A stretch of DNA of 47,375 nucleotides, taken from NCBI GenBank assembly GCA_026398575.1, contig JAPLSP010000485.1:1-47375 (forward strand). The letters run 5' to 3'. Shown in pieces: positions 28,018 through 36,826 of the stretch (position 1 is its first letter; the number at the start of each line of letters is the position of its first letter). The DNA is from Candidatus Sumerlaeota bacterium. Lineage in GTDB: Bacteria > Sumerlaeota > Sumerlaeia > JADFCT01. A program made the position numbers and the translations under genes. The notes below the pieces were generated by a model. That model was given only the letters and a program-made list of their open reading frames with translations. It had not been told where the DNA came from and ran no database searches.

Positions 28018-28070
28018 CTTGGTTTCTTTGCGTTCCCTGCGTTCTTTGCGGTTCTTGACGTCTTTCTCCC
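28018..28070. repeat. 9-10 bp tandem repeat (TTCTTTGCG-like) between nuoB and nuoCD
   Basis: Five imperfect units of TTCTTTGCG, 9-10 bp long, fill nearly the whole gap between nuoB and nuoCD inside the operon. The reverse-strand unit CGCAAAGAA is close to CGCAAGGAC at 14404-14466. It would be transcribed in the operon mRNA. Confidence 0.75.
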
Positions 28071-28712
28071 TCACACCTCATCCGGTTCCCGCAGCACACC
28101 CTTCGCGCGCCGTTCCTCCCGCTTCAGGTCGCGCAGGCAAGGCGTTTGGGGCTTGACGACTCCCTGTGGTCCGACCACCCAACTCAGCGGGCGCCGCTCT
28201 CTGCCGACCTGTTCGCGCAGCAACAGCAGACCTTCCATGAATGCCTGCGGACTGGGCGGACAGCCGGGAACGTACACGTCCACGGGCATGAACTTGTCCA
28301 CACCCTGGACGACGCTATAGATGTCATACATCCCGCCCGAGTTGGCGCACGATCCCATCGAAATCACCCATCTTGGCTCCATCATCTGCTCGTAAAGCCG
28401 GCGGATGATCGGCGCCATCTTGATGAAAGGCGTCCCGGCGATCACCATCAAATCCGCCTCGCGGGGCGTTCCGCGCAGCACCTCGGCGCCGAACCGCGCG
28501 ATGTCGTACTTGCTCGTAAGACTGGTGGCCATCTCCACGAAACAGCATGAGAGCCCGAAGCTGAAAGGCCAGATCGAATTCTTGCGCCCCCACGCCAGCA
28601 TGTCTTCCAGCTTCGTGAGCAGGAAATTTTGCCGCACGGAGATCTGCGCAAGGCCTTCAAAGCCGCGCCCCAAAACCTTGGCCGTTTCGGATTCAGTGAA
28701 ATATTGCGTCAT
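28071..28712 (-). CDS. nuoB: NADH-quinone oxidoreductase subunit B
   Basis: 213 residues from the start at 28712 ([10 protein letters not shown]); a longer frame to 28790 would overlap the CBS gene. NuoB carries cluster N2, the last iron-sulfur centre before quinone. Its ligands are the adjacent pair in [10 protein letters not shown], one Cys in [10 protein letters not shown] and one in [10 protein letters not shown]. The C-terminus is longer than usual by some 40 residues and ends in a charged stretch. Confidence 0.96.
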   Translation of the reverse strand: MTQYFTESETAKVLGRGFEGLAQISVRQNFLLTKLEDMLAWGRKNSIWPFSFGLSCCFVEMATSLTSKYDIARFGAEVLRGTPREADLMVIAGTPFIKMAPIIRRLYEQMMEPRWVISMGSCANSGGMYDIYSVVQGVDKFMPVDVYVPGCPPSPQAFMEGLLLLREQVGRERRPLSWVVGPQGVVKPQTPCLRDLKREERRAKGVLREPDEV

Positions 28713-28719
28713 TTGCTGC

Positions 28720-29151
28720 CTATCGTCCGAGAATGTAGCTTTGCATCTGGTCAATGACCGATTGCTTGTCCGAGATGATAGCTTTGACAACGTCGCCGAT
28801 GGAAATCAAGCCGGCAAGATGATCGCCTTCCATCACCGGAAGATGACGGACGTGCTTTTCAGTTATCAACGCCATGCAGTTTTCCATCGTCTGCCATGCT
28901 TTGACGTAAAGCACCTCGCGCGTCATGATGTCGCTGACGGGGCAGTCTTTGGACGATTTCCCTTTCAGAATCACGTTGCGCGCGTAATCGCGCTCCGAGA
29001 TGATTCCGGCGATCTTGTCTCCGTCCATGACCACCAAGGCGCCAATTCCTTTCTCGTCCATCAATGTCAGGGCCTCGAATACTTTGGCGCTGGCTTCGAT
29101 GGTCCAGACGTCGCGCCCTTTGATCTGGAGAACATCATTCACAGTCTTCAT
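28720..29151 (-). CDS. Two-CBS-domain protein within the nuo operon
   Basis: 143 residues from the start at 29151; the longer frame lies inside nuoA. Two CBS modules form a Bateman pair: residues about 8-60 ([27 protein letters not shown], read as two parts) and about 72-135 ([20 protein letters not shown], then HVRHLPVM). CBS pairs usually bind adenosine nucleotides such as AMP, ATP or NADH and control enzymes or channels. It overlaps the nuoA end by 4 nt and lies 7 nt from nuoB, so it is co-translated with complex I. A nucleotide sensor of complex I is an inference. Confidence 0.92.
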   Translation of the reverse strand: MKTVNDVLQIKGRDVWTIEASAKVFEALTLMDEKGIGALVVMDGDKIAGIISERDYARNVILKGKSSKDCPVSDIMTREVLYVKAWQTMENCMALITEKHVRHLPVMEGDHLAGLISIGDVVKAIISDKQSVIDQMQSYILGR

Positions 29152-29543
29152 TGCCGCCGTCCTTCCTTGGAAGAATCCGAACCGGCGGCGCCCCAATCCA
29201 GCGCGCCCATGCGCCACACATAAACAAGAACCGCAACCAGGACCGCGATGAAGATGAGCGCGGCCCAATATCCGCTCCAGCCCAGCTCGCGAAACGCCAC
29301 AGCCCAGGCGAAAATGAAAACGCTTTCCAGATCGAAGATGACGAAGAACAGAGCGACGAGGTAGAACTTGGAGGAAAAGCGCAAACGGGCCGAGCCGGTC
29401 GAGACGATGCCCGACTCAAAAGGCTCGCCCGTCGCGCGTTCCTTATGGCGCTGTCCGAGCGGGAATGAAATCGCGATCATCGCCGAGGCGATGATGAGGA
29501 CGAGAAAGCAATAAACAAAAATAGGCCAGTATTGCGCGATCAT
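29148..29543 (-). CDS. nuoA: NADH-quinone oxidoreductase subunit A
   Basis: 131 residues, three helices. The family stretches are EPFESGIVSTGSARLRFSSKFY (loop that contacts NuoD and NuoH) and VALFFVIFDLESVFIFAWA with its conserved acids. It is the first nuo gene. The 214 bp upstream to the ECF gene end probably hold the operon promoter; a TTGACA word lies on the minus strand there but no convincing -10 box follows it. Confidence 0.96.
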   Translation of the reverse strand: MIAQYWPIFVYCFLVLIIASAMIAISFPLGQRHKERATGEPFESGIVSTGSARLRFSSKFYLVALFFVIFDLESVFIFAWAVAFRELGWSGYWAALIFIAVLVAVLVYVWRMGALDWGAAGSDSSKEGRRQ

Positions 29544-29757
29544 GCAGCCCTCCCTGCTGTCTGTCGCATGGGCGGCGCTCCCGGATCGGGAGGGCGGCCT
29601 GAAACCTCAAAAGCAAAAAAATAAACTGTGTGCGGCGCCCTTTCGGTTCGTGATGGTGGGGCTTTTTTGGCGCGTTTGATGTCTGATGTCAAGATTTTTC
29701 AACAGGAATGAAAGCTTTTTCCCCCTTATGCTTTGGAAGGAAATAGATCGGTCACAC

Positions 29758-30693
29758 TCACAACAAGGCCGCTCCGATAAGCATCATCAGCATCCCCGGC
29801 GCCATGCCCAACGCCAGTTCTATTGTTCCCTTGCCTGCGCTGGCAAAAGCAGCGGCGCCTACGCCGCCATGAAGAATCTCGGCGCTAATGATGAGTCCCG
29901 AAAAGAAAGCTAGTGAGATGCCGCAGATGCACACGATGGCCCCGATGAACACAATCTTGCGCCTCGGCGGCGCCAGTTTTACGGAATCGGTATCTACGGT
30001 CGAAGCAGTCATCCCGGAGAGCCCTTCCGGTCCCTTCCCCGGCGCTGGCGCCAGTATCTGATAATACAATAATCCCCACTTCTGAATGAGACCATAGAGG
30101 AGAGCCAGGAATATCGTGGCAATCGTCACAGAGAAAAACAGGTTATTGATCGCGATCACAAAGCCGAATGCGGAAAATGGATATTTGCCAAGCGCGTCGA
30201 ATCCCCACCCGATCACAGTCCCGCACGCCAGGGCGTTGGCGGCCAGAACCACGACGTAAATCAACCAGCCTTTGGCGCCGGAACAGATTGGATGGGCGCG
30301 CCCCATCAGAGCGCGCCAGAGCGCATAAGGCAGATAGCCATAGAGGAAATTACCGGCAGTGCTGTAGAGTGTCTTCGAGCCGAGCGTGCTGCCGCGAAGC
30401 ACATCGCCGATCAGGTTTCCAATGGCCGATCCCCACGCGGCCGCTGGCCCGAAAAGGAAGCTCATAACGACCGGTACCGCCGCGCCGGGCCTTAGATCGC
30501 TCGTCGTCAGATTGAGCCCTATGCCGCGCAAAATATCCGATATAAACTTGAGGCTCACGGACTGCGCTTGATTCAGAGCCGGAACGCCCGCCATCCAGGT
30601 CATTGCCATGATCGCCACCATGTAAAGGACAGCGCTCAGCGCCACCAGGGCGATCATGCGCGCGCTGCGCCACATTGTGAATAGTTCCTTCAT
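29758..30693 (-). CDS. ECF-type transporter S component-like membrane protein (copy 2)
   Basis: 311 residues. The core of about 200 residues has 5-6 helices, with the conserved RPGAAVPVVMSFLFGPAAAWGS block and GNFLYGYLPYALWRALMG, as in substrate-binding S components of energy-coupling-factor transporters of vitamins or metals. A C-terminal extension of about 100 residues adds two more predicted helices. No EcfA or EcfT genes are nearby, so the module would be shared in trans. It is a paralogue of the next gene upstream, 17 nt away. The substrate is unknown. Confidence 0.75.
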   Translation of the reverse strand: MKELFTMWRSARMIALVALSAVLYMVAIMAMTWMAGVPALNQAQSVSLKFISDILRGIGLNLTTSDLRPGAAVPVVMSFLFGPAAAWGSAIGNLIGDVLRGSTLGSKTLYSTAGNFLYGYLPYALWRALMGRAHPICSGAKGWLIYVVVLAANALACGTVIGWGFDALGKYPFSAFGFVIAINNLFFSVTIATIFLALLYGLIQKWGLLYYQILAPAPGKGPEGLSGMTASTVDTDSVKLAPPRRKIVFIGAIVCICGISLAFFSGLIISAEILHGGVGAAAFASAGKGTIELALGMAPGMLMMLIGAALL

Positions 30694-30710
30694 GCGCTCG
30701 ACTCCGCGCT

Positions 30711-31550
30711 CTATAATAACGCCGCGCCGCCCAACAGCATCAAAAGCCCCGGCAGCATCCCCAGTTCAACAGAGAAAGCGCCCGTGGCCCCGCAGCCGAA
30801 AAACGAAGGAAAAGCCCCACAGCCAAAGGATAACAGGGCGCCATTAATGCACAAAACGGCGCCCAGCAGCTTTATTTTCCCGCGAGGCGGATTCCTCTTT
30901 GCAGCCTCGCCAATCCTTGCGGCGCCGGCGGCCTCGGCAGATTGCCCGGGAAATTCATGAGGCAGCTCACCCGGTTCCTCATCGAGAATCTGAAAGTATA
31001 AAATCCCCCAATTATGAATGCGGGCATAAAGCAGCGAGATCAAAATGGTTGAAATCGTCGCGCAAGCGATTAAATTATTGGCTGCGATCATAATTCCCGC
31101 CGGGCGGAATGGCGCCAGTTTCAAAAGGTCAAGTCCCCATCCGATGACCGATGCAATCGCCAAGCAGACCACTCCAAGAATCATGGCAAATACGAGCCCG
31201 CCTTTGCGCCCTGACGCGACGGGACTGGCCTGGCCCATGAGCGCCCGCCAGAGCGCGTACGGCAAATAGCCGTAAATGAAATTGCCCGCGAAGCCGAATA
31301 CGCTTCCCGGACTGAGCGTGCTGCCCAGCACGTCGCCGATCAGATTGCCGAACGCCGATCCCCACGCCGCGGCCGGTCCGAACAGAAAACTCATCACAAT
31401 CGGAATCGCCGCCCCGGGCCGCATCTCGATCAGTCCCGGAATAAGGGCAAAGCCTTTGAAAGGCAGGAGAATGGCCGCATAAGCCGCCGCGCTGACCGCC
31501 ACGAGCACGATCATCCGCGTATTGCGCCATAGGGTGAATAACTCCATCAT
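30711..31550 (-). CDS. ECF-type transporter S component-like membrane protein (copy 1)
   Basis: 279 residues, clearly paralogous to the downstream gene: both share MSFLFGPAAAWGSA, GNLIGDVL and YGYLPYALWRALMG and end in a similar hydrophobic tail (PGLLMLLGGAALL). The start overlaps the stop of the Phd-like gene by 4 nt. The same C-terminal extension with two helices is present. The linker between core and extension is Gly/Pro/charge-rich. Substrate unknown. Confidence 0.75.
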   Translation of the reverse strand: MMELFTLWRNTRMIVLVAVSAAAYAAILLPFKGFALIPGLIEMRPGAAIPIVMSFLFGPAAAWGSAFGNLIGDVLGSTLSPGSVFGFAGNFIYGYLPYALWRALMGQASPVASGRKGGLVFAMILGVVCLAIASVIGWGLDLLKLAPFRPAGIMIAANNLIACATISTILISLLYARIHNWGILYFQILDEEPGELPHEFPGQSAEAAGAARIGEAAKRNPPRGKIKLLGAVLCINGALLSFGCGAFPSFFGCGATGAFSVELGMLPGLLMLLGGAALL

Positions 31551-31861
31551 TTTTTCCGCGCGCTCCTCCCTTTCAACGCAACAGGCTGCGACTCACAGTC
31601 CAGCTCTTTTTTTGTTCGCTTCTTCGATGTTTCTTTGCGCGTATATTCAGCCATTCGGCGCCTCAATACTTTGGCAAACTCCGCCTCCGGAATGCCCTGG
31701 CAATTCTCGAGCACGCGCAGATCCCACATGGAAACTATCGCGGCAACGGCTTTCCCCCGTTGGCGAATGACAACTCGCCCGCCTTTGCTCACATGTTGAA
31801 TAGCAGCAGCGATGCCTGGATCGGGAGGGACTATTACTGAGGCGGATTTGGATTTGGCCAT
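31547..31861 (-). CDS. Phd/YefM-like antitoxin protein
   Basis: 104 residues. The middle GGRVVIRQRGKAVAAIVSM fits the Phd/YefM DNA-binding fold (G-x-x-V-x-I...G-K-x-V-A-x-I-V). The C-terminal 30 residues are rich in Lys and Arg. No toxin gene is next to it; the following gene, coupled by a 4-nt overlap, encodes an ECF S component. It may therefore be an orphan antitoxin serving as a transcriptional regulator, or a remnant. Confidence 0.72.
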   Translation of the reverse strand: MAKSKSASVIVPPDPGIAAAIQHVSKGGRVVIRQRGKAVAAIVSMWDLRVLENCQGIPEAEFAKVLRRRMAEYTRKETSKKRTKKELDCESQPVALKGRSARKK

Positions 31862-32019
31862 GGTTATTTCTCTTGGAATTCAGGATTCGGAATCACGGAC
31901 ACAAAACACGAATAAGATTGTGCCTTTCAGAGGCATACGTGTCAACGAGGGTTTGCCGTGCAGATGCTCCGCGATTGCAGTTCGGAATTCCGGTCAAATT
32001 TCTCATTGAAGTATAGCAC

Positions 32020-32306
32020 GCCACCACCGACCTTGTGTCGGTGGAGCGATGATTGCCGGCTAGAAAGGCGCTCGATCTTTGCTCTGTTCGCCACCACCGA
32101 CCTTGCGTCGGTGGAGCGATGATTGTGCGCTGGACACGCTGCGTCTCTATACGAAGTGATAATTTTGAATAGACCGCAAACAATTCGCTCTGCTGGTTTA
32201 TAATCATCGCTCCACCGACGCGAGGTCGGTGGTGGCGGCAAAGTAAAGATGTCATATGGTTCTAGCCGGCAATCATCGCCCCACCGGCACAAGGCCCGGC
32301 GGTGGC
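32020..32306. repeat. Four-copy palindromic repeat array (two direct, two inverted)
   Basis: Units of 35-36 bp (GCCACCACCGACC, 5-nt loop, GGTGGAGCGATGATT) lie at 32020-32054 and 32090-32124 on one strand and at 32202-32236 and 32271-32306 on the other. The outer copies extend their match by about 11 bp (GCCGGCTAGAA), so the whole reads like a 287-bp element with terminal inverted repeats of about 46 bp. No coding content is seen. The rest of the gap 31862-32355 holds nothing I recognise. Confidence 0.85.
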
Positions 32307-32355
32307 GAAGGGTGATAGAGTTCTTTCGCCAGCCTTTATGCCGCCCCTTCGGGGC

Positions 32356-33918
32356 TCAAGGGCGCGGCGCATCGGGAGCGGAGGCGGCAGCGGAGGAGGC
32401 GGGAATGGCGGAGGCGCCCAGGCGCTTGCGCAGCATGGCTTCGTAGAGATTGGGCGGCTGAATGGCGCCGGGAGGGATGAGTTCGATCCATTTTCCCGTG
32501 GGCGAGCGTTCCGCGGCGCCGCGCAGATTCACGCCCACCATATTCATGACGTCGGAGAATTCTTTGGGCCAGTCCACCGTGGCGCGTCCGCGGATGTTCC
32601 AGAAGGTCTCGCCCTCGGCGCCGTGGAATCCACGGTTGCCGCCGCCGCTCGATGAGAAGAGCCGTTTGCATTCGCCCGCGTCAAGATCGGTAAAAAGATT
32701 TTCAAACGGCGACCAGCGGTGATGGTCCATGCAGAGGTTCACGGCTTTGCCTCGCGAGAAGACGCAGCCGACCGCGCTCTGCACTGTCACATCATGAATG
32801 AACTGGGTGTCAATCTGAAAATTCTGGCACAGGCAGTCCTGACCGCCAAACGTGATGCCGTGATGTCCGGTCTGGCCATTCTGCTTCGATGCGCGCGCCG
32901 GATCGGCGCCGAGGTGGATGCCGTCGAGCGTGCAGAAAGCACCATTAACATAAGGGCCGCTGTCAGCATTCCAGATGCGCAGGTTGCGCAGCCAGCAGTG
33001 CGCGGCGCCGCTGTTTATCTCGATTGGATTATAGCCCAGCTCCTTGAAGTGGCCGGCGTAGGGCGCGGCGGGAAATTCGAAGCCAAGTTCCTCGATCCCC
33101 ACGTCGGTGACGGCGGGAGCGAAGGCCGTCAGCGCAGGCTTCCAGGCGAGGCGCGCGTCGAAGCGCAAGCCACGGTCGAGCGTGATCGTGTTCCCCGAGA
33201 CGGAAACGATACGGAAAATCTTCCGGGTTTTCCAGTTATTCAAGCCCGACGTGTTTCCCGCCTGGCCGCGATACAAATAAGTCAGCATGGTTTTCTGGGC
33301 GTCATCTATGATGGTCAGTACGACTTCGTCACCCTTCTTGAAAGCGGGCTTGTCGAGCATCAATTGCCGCGCGCCGCGTTTGGCTTCGAGCGTAATGGCT
33401 GTGGAGGCGCCGCCGCGACTAGACCTGCCGCCAATCGAAATCAGCCCGCCGCCCCACGACCAATTCGTTGTTGGCGTGCCGCCGTCATTCACTGCCGGGC
33501 GCGGATTGAGCACGTCGCCGGGCTTTCGGAAGATCAGCACTGTCTTTTCCGGTCCTGCGCCGCGCACGACAATGTTCGAACGCCGGATTTCGAGCAGGCC
33601 GTTCAGGATATATCGCCCTGCCGGAATAAAGAGGATTTGGTTCTCCGCGCGATCGAGCGCTGTCTTGAATGCCGCCGTGTCGTCCGTCAGCCCGTCGCCC
33701 TTCGCGCCGAAGGAGGTGATGGAGACTTGCTGTTTGGGAATGCGGAACGGCTCTTCGCCCCGGCGATACCCCGCAAAAGAAAAATCCGGCAAGCGGCTTT
33801 CCGGCGTCCACTTTTCCCCGGCGGCGCCCCACAGCTCGGATGTAGCGGCGCGGGCGCTGGAAAAGCAGGAAGCCAGACTCAGCAAGAGAAGACATCGTAT
33901 CAGAGAGTTCATAGACAT
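32356..33918 (-). CDS. Exported pectate-lyase-superfamily (beta-helix) protein
   Basis: 520 residues with a signal peptide (SLIRCLLLLSLASCFSSARAA). The stretch VSITSFGAKGDGLTDDTAAFKTAL and the ILFIPAGRYIL strand are the hallmark of the pectate_lyase_3/GH28-related domain, a right-handed beta-helix. The catalytic residues and substrate are not evident. The start has a good AGGAG ribosome site 9 nt away. It is one of several exported proteins in this stretch. Secreted or periplasmic carbohydrate binding or cleavage is likely. Confidence 0.82.
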   Translation of the reverse strand: MSMNSLIRCLLLLSLASCFSSARAATSELWGAAGEKWTPESRLPDFSFAGYRRGEEPFRIPKQQVSITSFGAKGDGLTDDTAAFKTALDRAENQILFIPAGRYILNGLLEIRRSNIVVRGAGPEKTVLIFRKPGDVLNPRPAVNDGGTPTTNWSWGGGLISIGGRSSRGGASTAITLEAKRGARQLMLDKPAFKKGDEVVLTIIDDAQKTMLTYLYRGQAGNTSGLNNWKTRKIFRIVSVSGNTITLDRGLRFDARLAWKPALTAFAPAVTDVGIEELGFEFPAAPYAGHFKELGYNPIEINSGAAHCWLRNLRIWNADSGPYVNGAFCTLDGIHLGADPARASKQNGQTGHHGITFGGQDCLCQNFQIDTQFIHDVTVQSAVGCVFSRGKAVNLCMDHHRWSPFENLFTDLDAGECKRLFSSSGGGNRGFHGAEGETFWNIRGRATVDWPKEFSDVMNMVGVNLRGAAERSPTGKWIELIPPGAIQPPNLYEAMLRKRLGASAIPASSAAASAPDAPRP

Positions 33919-34000
33919 GAAAGATAGCTCCTTGGAGATGAACCACGATTGACCGCAACATATCCGATGCTGATTCGAAGACCGATAATTCCTTGCCGAC

Positions 34001-34041
34001 GCCGTGGGTTCGCTCCGCTATCGCTTCGTTTCACCCACGGC
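34001..34041. repeat. Hairpin with 9-bp stem (GCCGTGGGT/ACCCACGGC)
   Basis: A 9-bp perfect stem around 23 nt lies in the 213-bp gap between the pectate-lyase-like gene and the cytochrome gene, followed by TTGTTGTTCCCC and a CCCTTTCGGG dyad. It is a REP-like palindrome rather than a strong terminator. Confidence 0.55.
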
Positions 34042-34131
34042 TATAATTGTTGTTCCCCTTTCGGGAAAAGAAGTCCAAACACCAAGCTCTCCTGAAGGAG
34101 GGCGCAAAGAAGAGCTGACTATGGCCGGCCT

Positions 34132-36777
34132 TCATTGCGAGCTATCCGCGACCGGCTGATGCCAGAGTGAACGCCAATATTTTTGGTCGGTATCGAAGAT
34201 GTTGATCTCGTCTTTGGCAAGATTGAACGAAGCTGGCAGGATGCCGTATTTCTTCATCTCGCGGACGTATTGCCAATTGGGTTTGAAGCCGGGGGTTGCG
34301 AAACGCGGCTCGGCGTCTATTCCTTTTTGGGCGTTTTCTATCGCCGATAGCAGAATACGGAAATCAGGGTCCTGGTCATCCTTGAAAACCTCCCCGCAGC
34401 TTCCCCATCCTTTGGCGCTCTTGGCCAGCGGCCCCAGCAGCAGCGGCGACTGGCGCGGATGCGTGAAGTCCAGCAGGATGTTCGGACTGAAGCGCGCGAT
34501 GGGGTCGTTCTCAAAAACAATGCGCTCATGCGGGACCCATTCTTTCGTTGGATCGCGCTTGATCAGTTTTCGCAACTCGGGATTATATGGCAGCGCGATA
34601 CTTTTGATCGGATCGGTTTCGTCCGGGCTATGGCAGCTGCGGCAACGGCGCTGCAATACCTTGCCCGCTTCCCTGAAGACTCTTCCCGTCGCCCCGAAAT
34701 CAGCCGCTTGTTCCATCTCATTTCTCAGAGCCGCATACGTGCCGGCATAGGTGGCGCCGCTTTCGATCCACAGCCACACCATACGCCATTCGCGCGGATC
34801 AAGTTTTACGTTGTGATGTCCGCCGCCGATCTTCTGCATGAGCGCGCTGGCGCCCGTGCCGATGGTGCGCGGCGGCTGATTGCCCAGGCCATTGCGCCCG
34901 TCGGCGATCTGGCGGCGCGCAAACAGCGTAAAGAAACTATGCGACCAGGTCGGCCCGAGATCACCGGCCAGGACGACTTTACCCGAGCGCTTTTCGTAGT
35001 TGTGACACACCACGCAGCGCCGGTCCAGGATCGGCTGCACGTCGCGCGTGAAATCCACCACGTCCGGCAGACCCTCAAACGGTTGGATGACGCTCGGCGG
35101 GCGGCGCAAGGCCAGGAGCGCGCTGGCGCCGTTGTTCCGCGGCGTTCTGACGCGTTCTTCATGGCATCCCACGCAGCCGGTAATTTCTCCGGGCATCACG
35201 TTGCAGAAGCTCTGCATGCGCTTGACGGACAGATCATTGCCGTCCAGCGCTTCGAAAAAGATTTGCCGTTCCGCCGGCGCGTCGAAATAAGCGGAACCGT
35301 CCTCTTCCACGGGGACCACGCCCACGACTCGTTCGAGCGTGAACGTTCCAAGCCACGAAAGCAAATCCGGCCCGCCGCTGAAATTCACGGGCTTGGACAG
35401 CGATTCGAGGATCAGCAGTTTCTTGATATCGCCACGCTTGACGCCCGCCATGTTGCGTCCGGCATAGACATCCGAAAGAACCAGCCGGCCCGTGGCTTGC
35501 GCGCGATCCGTTCGCGGCGGAATGATCCGTTCGCGCGGCCGTTGCGTTATCGGGCGCGGCTCATGCACATTGCCTTCGCCGGCGTAGGTATAGATTGGGT
35601 CTATCTGCCCCGCGTCATCGAGCAGGATGATTTTGTTGTCGAGCGCCGCAAGGATGCAGTCTTCGGAAAACGGATACGGGTCCCGAATCAGTTTCCCTTT
35701 GTGCAGCGCGCGCGCGGACGCCTTCTCGTCCGGCCCCTGGTCCGGCGAGACAATCGTAGCGATGCCGGCGTGTTCATTGGCGCCATGTCCGGGTGAGAAC
35801 AGGGAAAGAATTTTATTGGTTCCCGGAATCGGCTTGGCGTCAATCATGACGATCCGGGGGTGCATGTTGCCGTAATAGACCATCGGTTCCGTGCCGTCCG
35901 GGTTGAACGTCCACAGGGAATGGAAGTCCACCTGGCTGCGGTCCACGTATTCCCATCGCGTGTAAAGGATGCGTCCGTCGGGCAGCGGCCAGGGCGTGTT
36001 GTCGTGTTCGGTGTTGGCGGAGATCAGTGTGATATTTTTTCCATCGGCGTCGCAGCGATAGATCACGCCCACCTGCGTCATCCAGCAATTGACCCAGCGT
36101 TTGCAGCGCGTGGAAACGAAAACGATCCCGCCGTCGGGAAGATAGCAAGGCTCGTAATCGTCGAACTCGCCGGAAGTGAGTTGCCTCAAACCTGTTCCAT
36201 CACATTGAATCTCGTATAGGTGGTAGTAGTCCGTATTGGCTTTGCGATAGGAGAAGACGATCTTGCCGGCGTCATAATGGACTTGCGGATCGCGGATCGA
36301 ACCGCCTTTTGCATCCAGCAGGACGCTGGTCTCGCGCGTCTTGACATTCCACTTCAAAAGCTTGCCGACGTCGGGCTGCCCATTCCCGGCGTAGGCCTTC
36401 GATGTTTCATTGTCGCAATAGTAGCCGATATTGGCGTACCAATGCCCGTCTTTGTATTTGGCGCGAGAGCAGAAGACGATTTCCTCAATCCCTTTCATCG
36501 GACCCGCCAGCGCTTTGGGCAGAAGGGATGGCAAAGGAGGCGCCGGAGTTGGCGCCGTTTTTTTTGCTGCGGAGTTTAAGGATTGATTCTGGGCCGTCCC
36601 GCCAACGGGAGACGCTATCTTTTTGGTTGCGGAGGTTGGGCGTTGATTCAGGGCTACCGCGCCCAAAGGGGCCGTCGCTTTGGCGGCTGCTGATGCTGCT
36701 TGTTGATTCTGGGCGGCGATGCCAAAAGGCACCGCCAGAGTTACCAGAAGCAAAAATATCCATTCGCGTCGGCGCAT
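34132..36777 (-). CDS. Exported PD40/TolB-like beta-propeller protein with three c-type haem motifs
   Basis: 881 residues from the start at 36777, chosen because an AGGAG site lies 9 nt upstream; an ATG at 36813 is also in frame. It has a signal peptide, then three imperfect 20-residue Ala/Lys/Gln-rich repeats (about residues 20-75). A propeller of PD40/TolB type follows, with blocks such as RDPQVHYDAGKIVFSYRK and EPCYLPDGGIVFVSTR. Three haem-binding motifs are CVGCH, CVVCH and CRSCH. It resembles planctomycete-type PD40/cytochrome proteins related to hydrazine synthase alpha. Catalytic function is not clear; extracytoplasmic electron transfer is inferred. Confidence 0.82.
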   Translation of the reverse strand: MRRREWIFLLLVTLAVPFGIAAQNQQAASAAAKATAPLGAVALNQRPTSATKKIASPVGGTAQNQSLNSAAKKTAPTPAPPLPSLLPKALAGPMKGIEEIVFCSRAKYKDGHWYANIGYYCDNETSKAYAGNGQPDVGKLLKWNVKTRETSVLLDAKGGSIRDPQVHYDAGKIVFSYRKANTDYYHLYEIQCDGTGLRQLTSGEFDDYEPCYLPDGGIVFVSTRCKRWVNCWMTQVGVIYRCDADGKNITLISANTEHDNTPWPLPDGRILYTRWEYVDRSQVDFHSLWTFNPDGTEPMVYYGNMHPRIVMIDAKPIPGTNKILSLFSPGHGANEHAGIATIVSPDQGPDEKASARALHKGKLIRDPYPFSEDCILAALDNKIILLDDAGQIDPIYTYAGEGNVHEPRPITQRPRERIIPPRTDRAQATGRLVLSDVYAGRNMAGVKRGDIKKLLILESLSKPVNFSGGPDLLSWLGTFTLERVVGVVPVEEDGSAYFDAPAERQIFFEALDGNDLSVKRMQSFCNVMPGEITGCVGCHEERVRTPRNNGASALLALRRPPSVIQPFEGLPDVVDFTRDVQPILDRRCVVCHNYEKRSGKVVLAGDLGPTWSHSFFTLFARRQIADGRNGLGNQPPRTIGTGASALMQKIGGGHHNVKLDPREWRMVWLWIESGATYAGTYAALRNEMEQAADFGATGRVFREAGKVLQRRCRSCHSPDETDPIKSIALPYNPELRKLIKRDPTKEWVPHERIVFENDPIARFSPNILLDFTHPRQSPLLLGPLAKSAKGWGSCGEVFKDDQDPDFRILLSAIENAQKGIDAEPRFATPGFKPNWQYVREMKKYGILPASFNLAKDEINIFDTDQKYWRSLWHQPVADSSQ

Positions 36778-36826
36778 GAGATAAAACTCCTGGAATCGCC
36801 TGATAGAAATCATCGCGCATAAAAGT

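Noticed and set aside
28012..28074. N-terminal extension of nuoCD up to 28074
   Set aside because: It is the translated 9-bp repeat (Lys/Arg/Glu-rich) and overlaps the end of nuoB.
29544..29757. Promoter of the nuo operon
   Set aside because: A TTGACA word is present on the minus strand but no convincing -10 box follows at the right distance, so no site is claimed.
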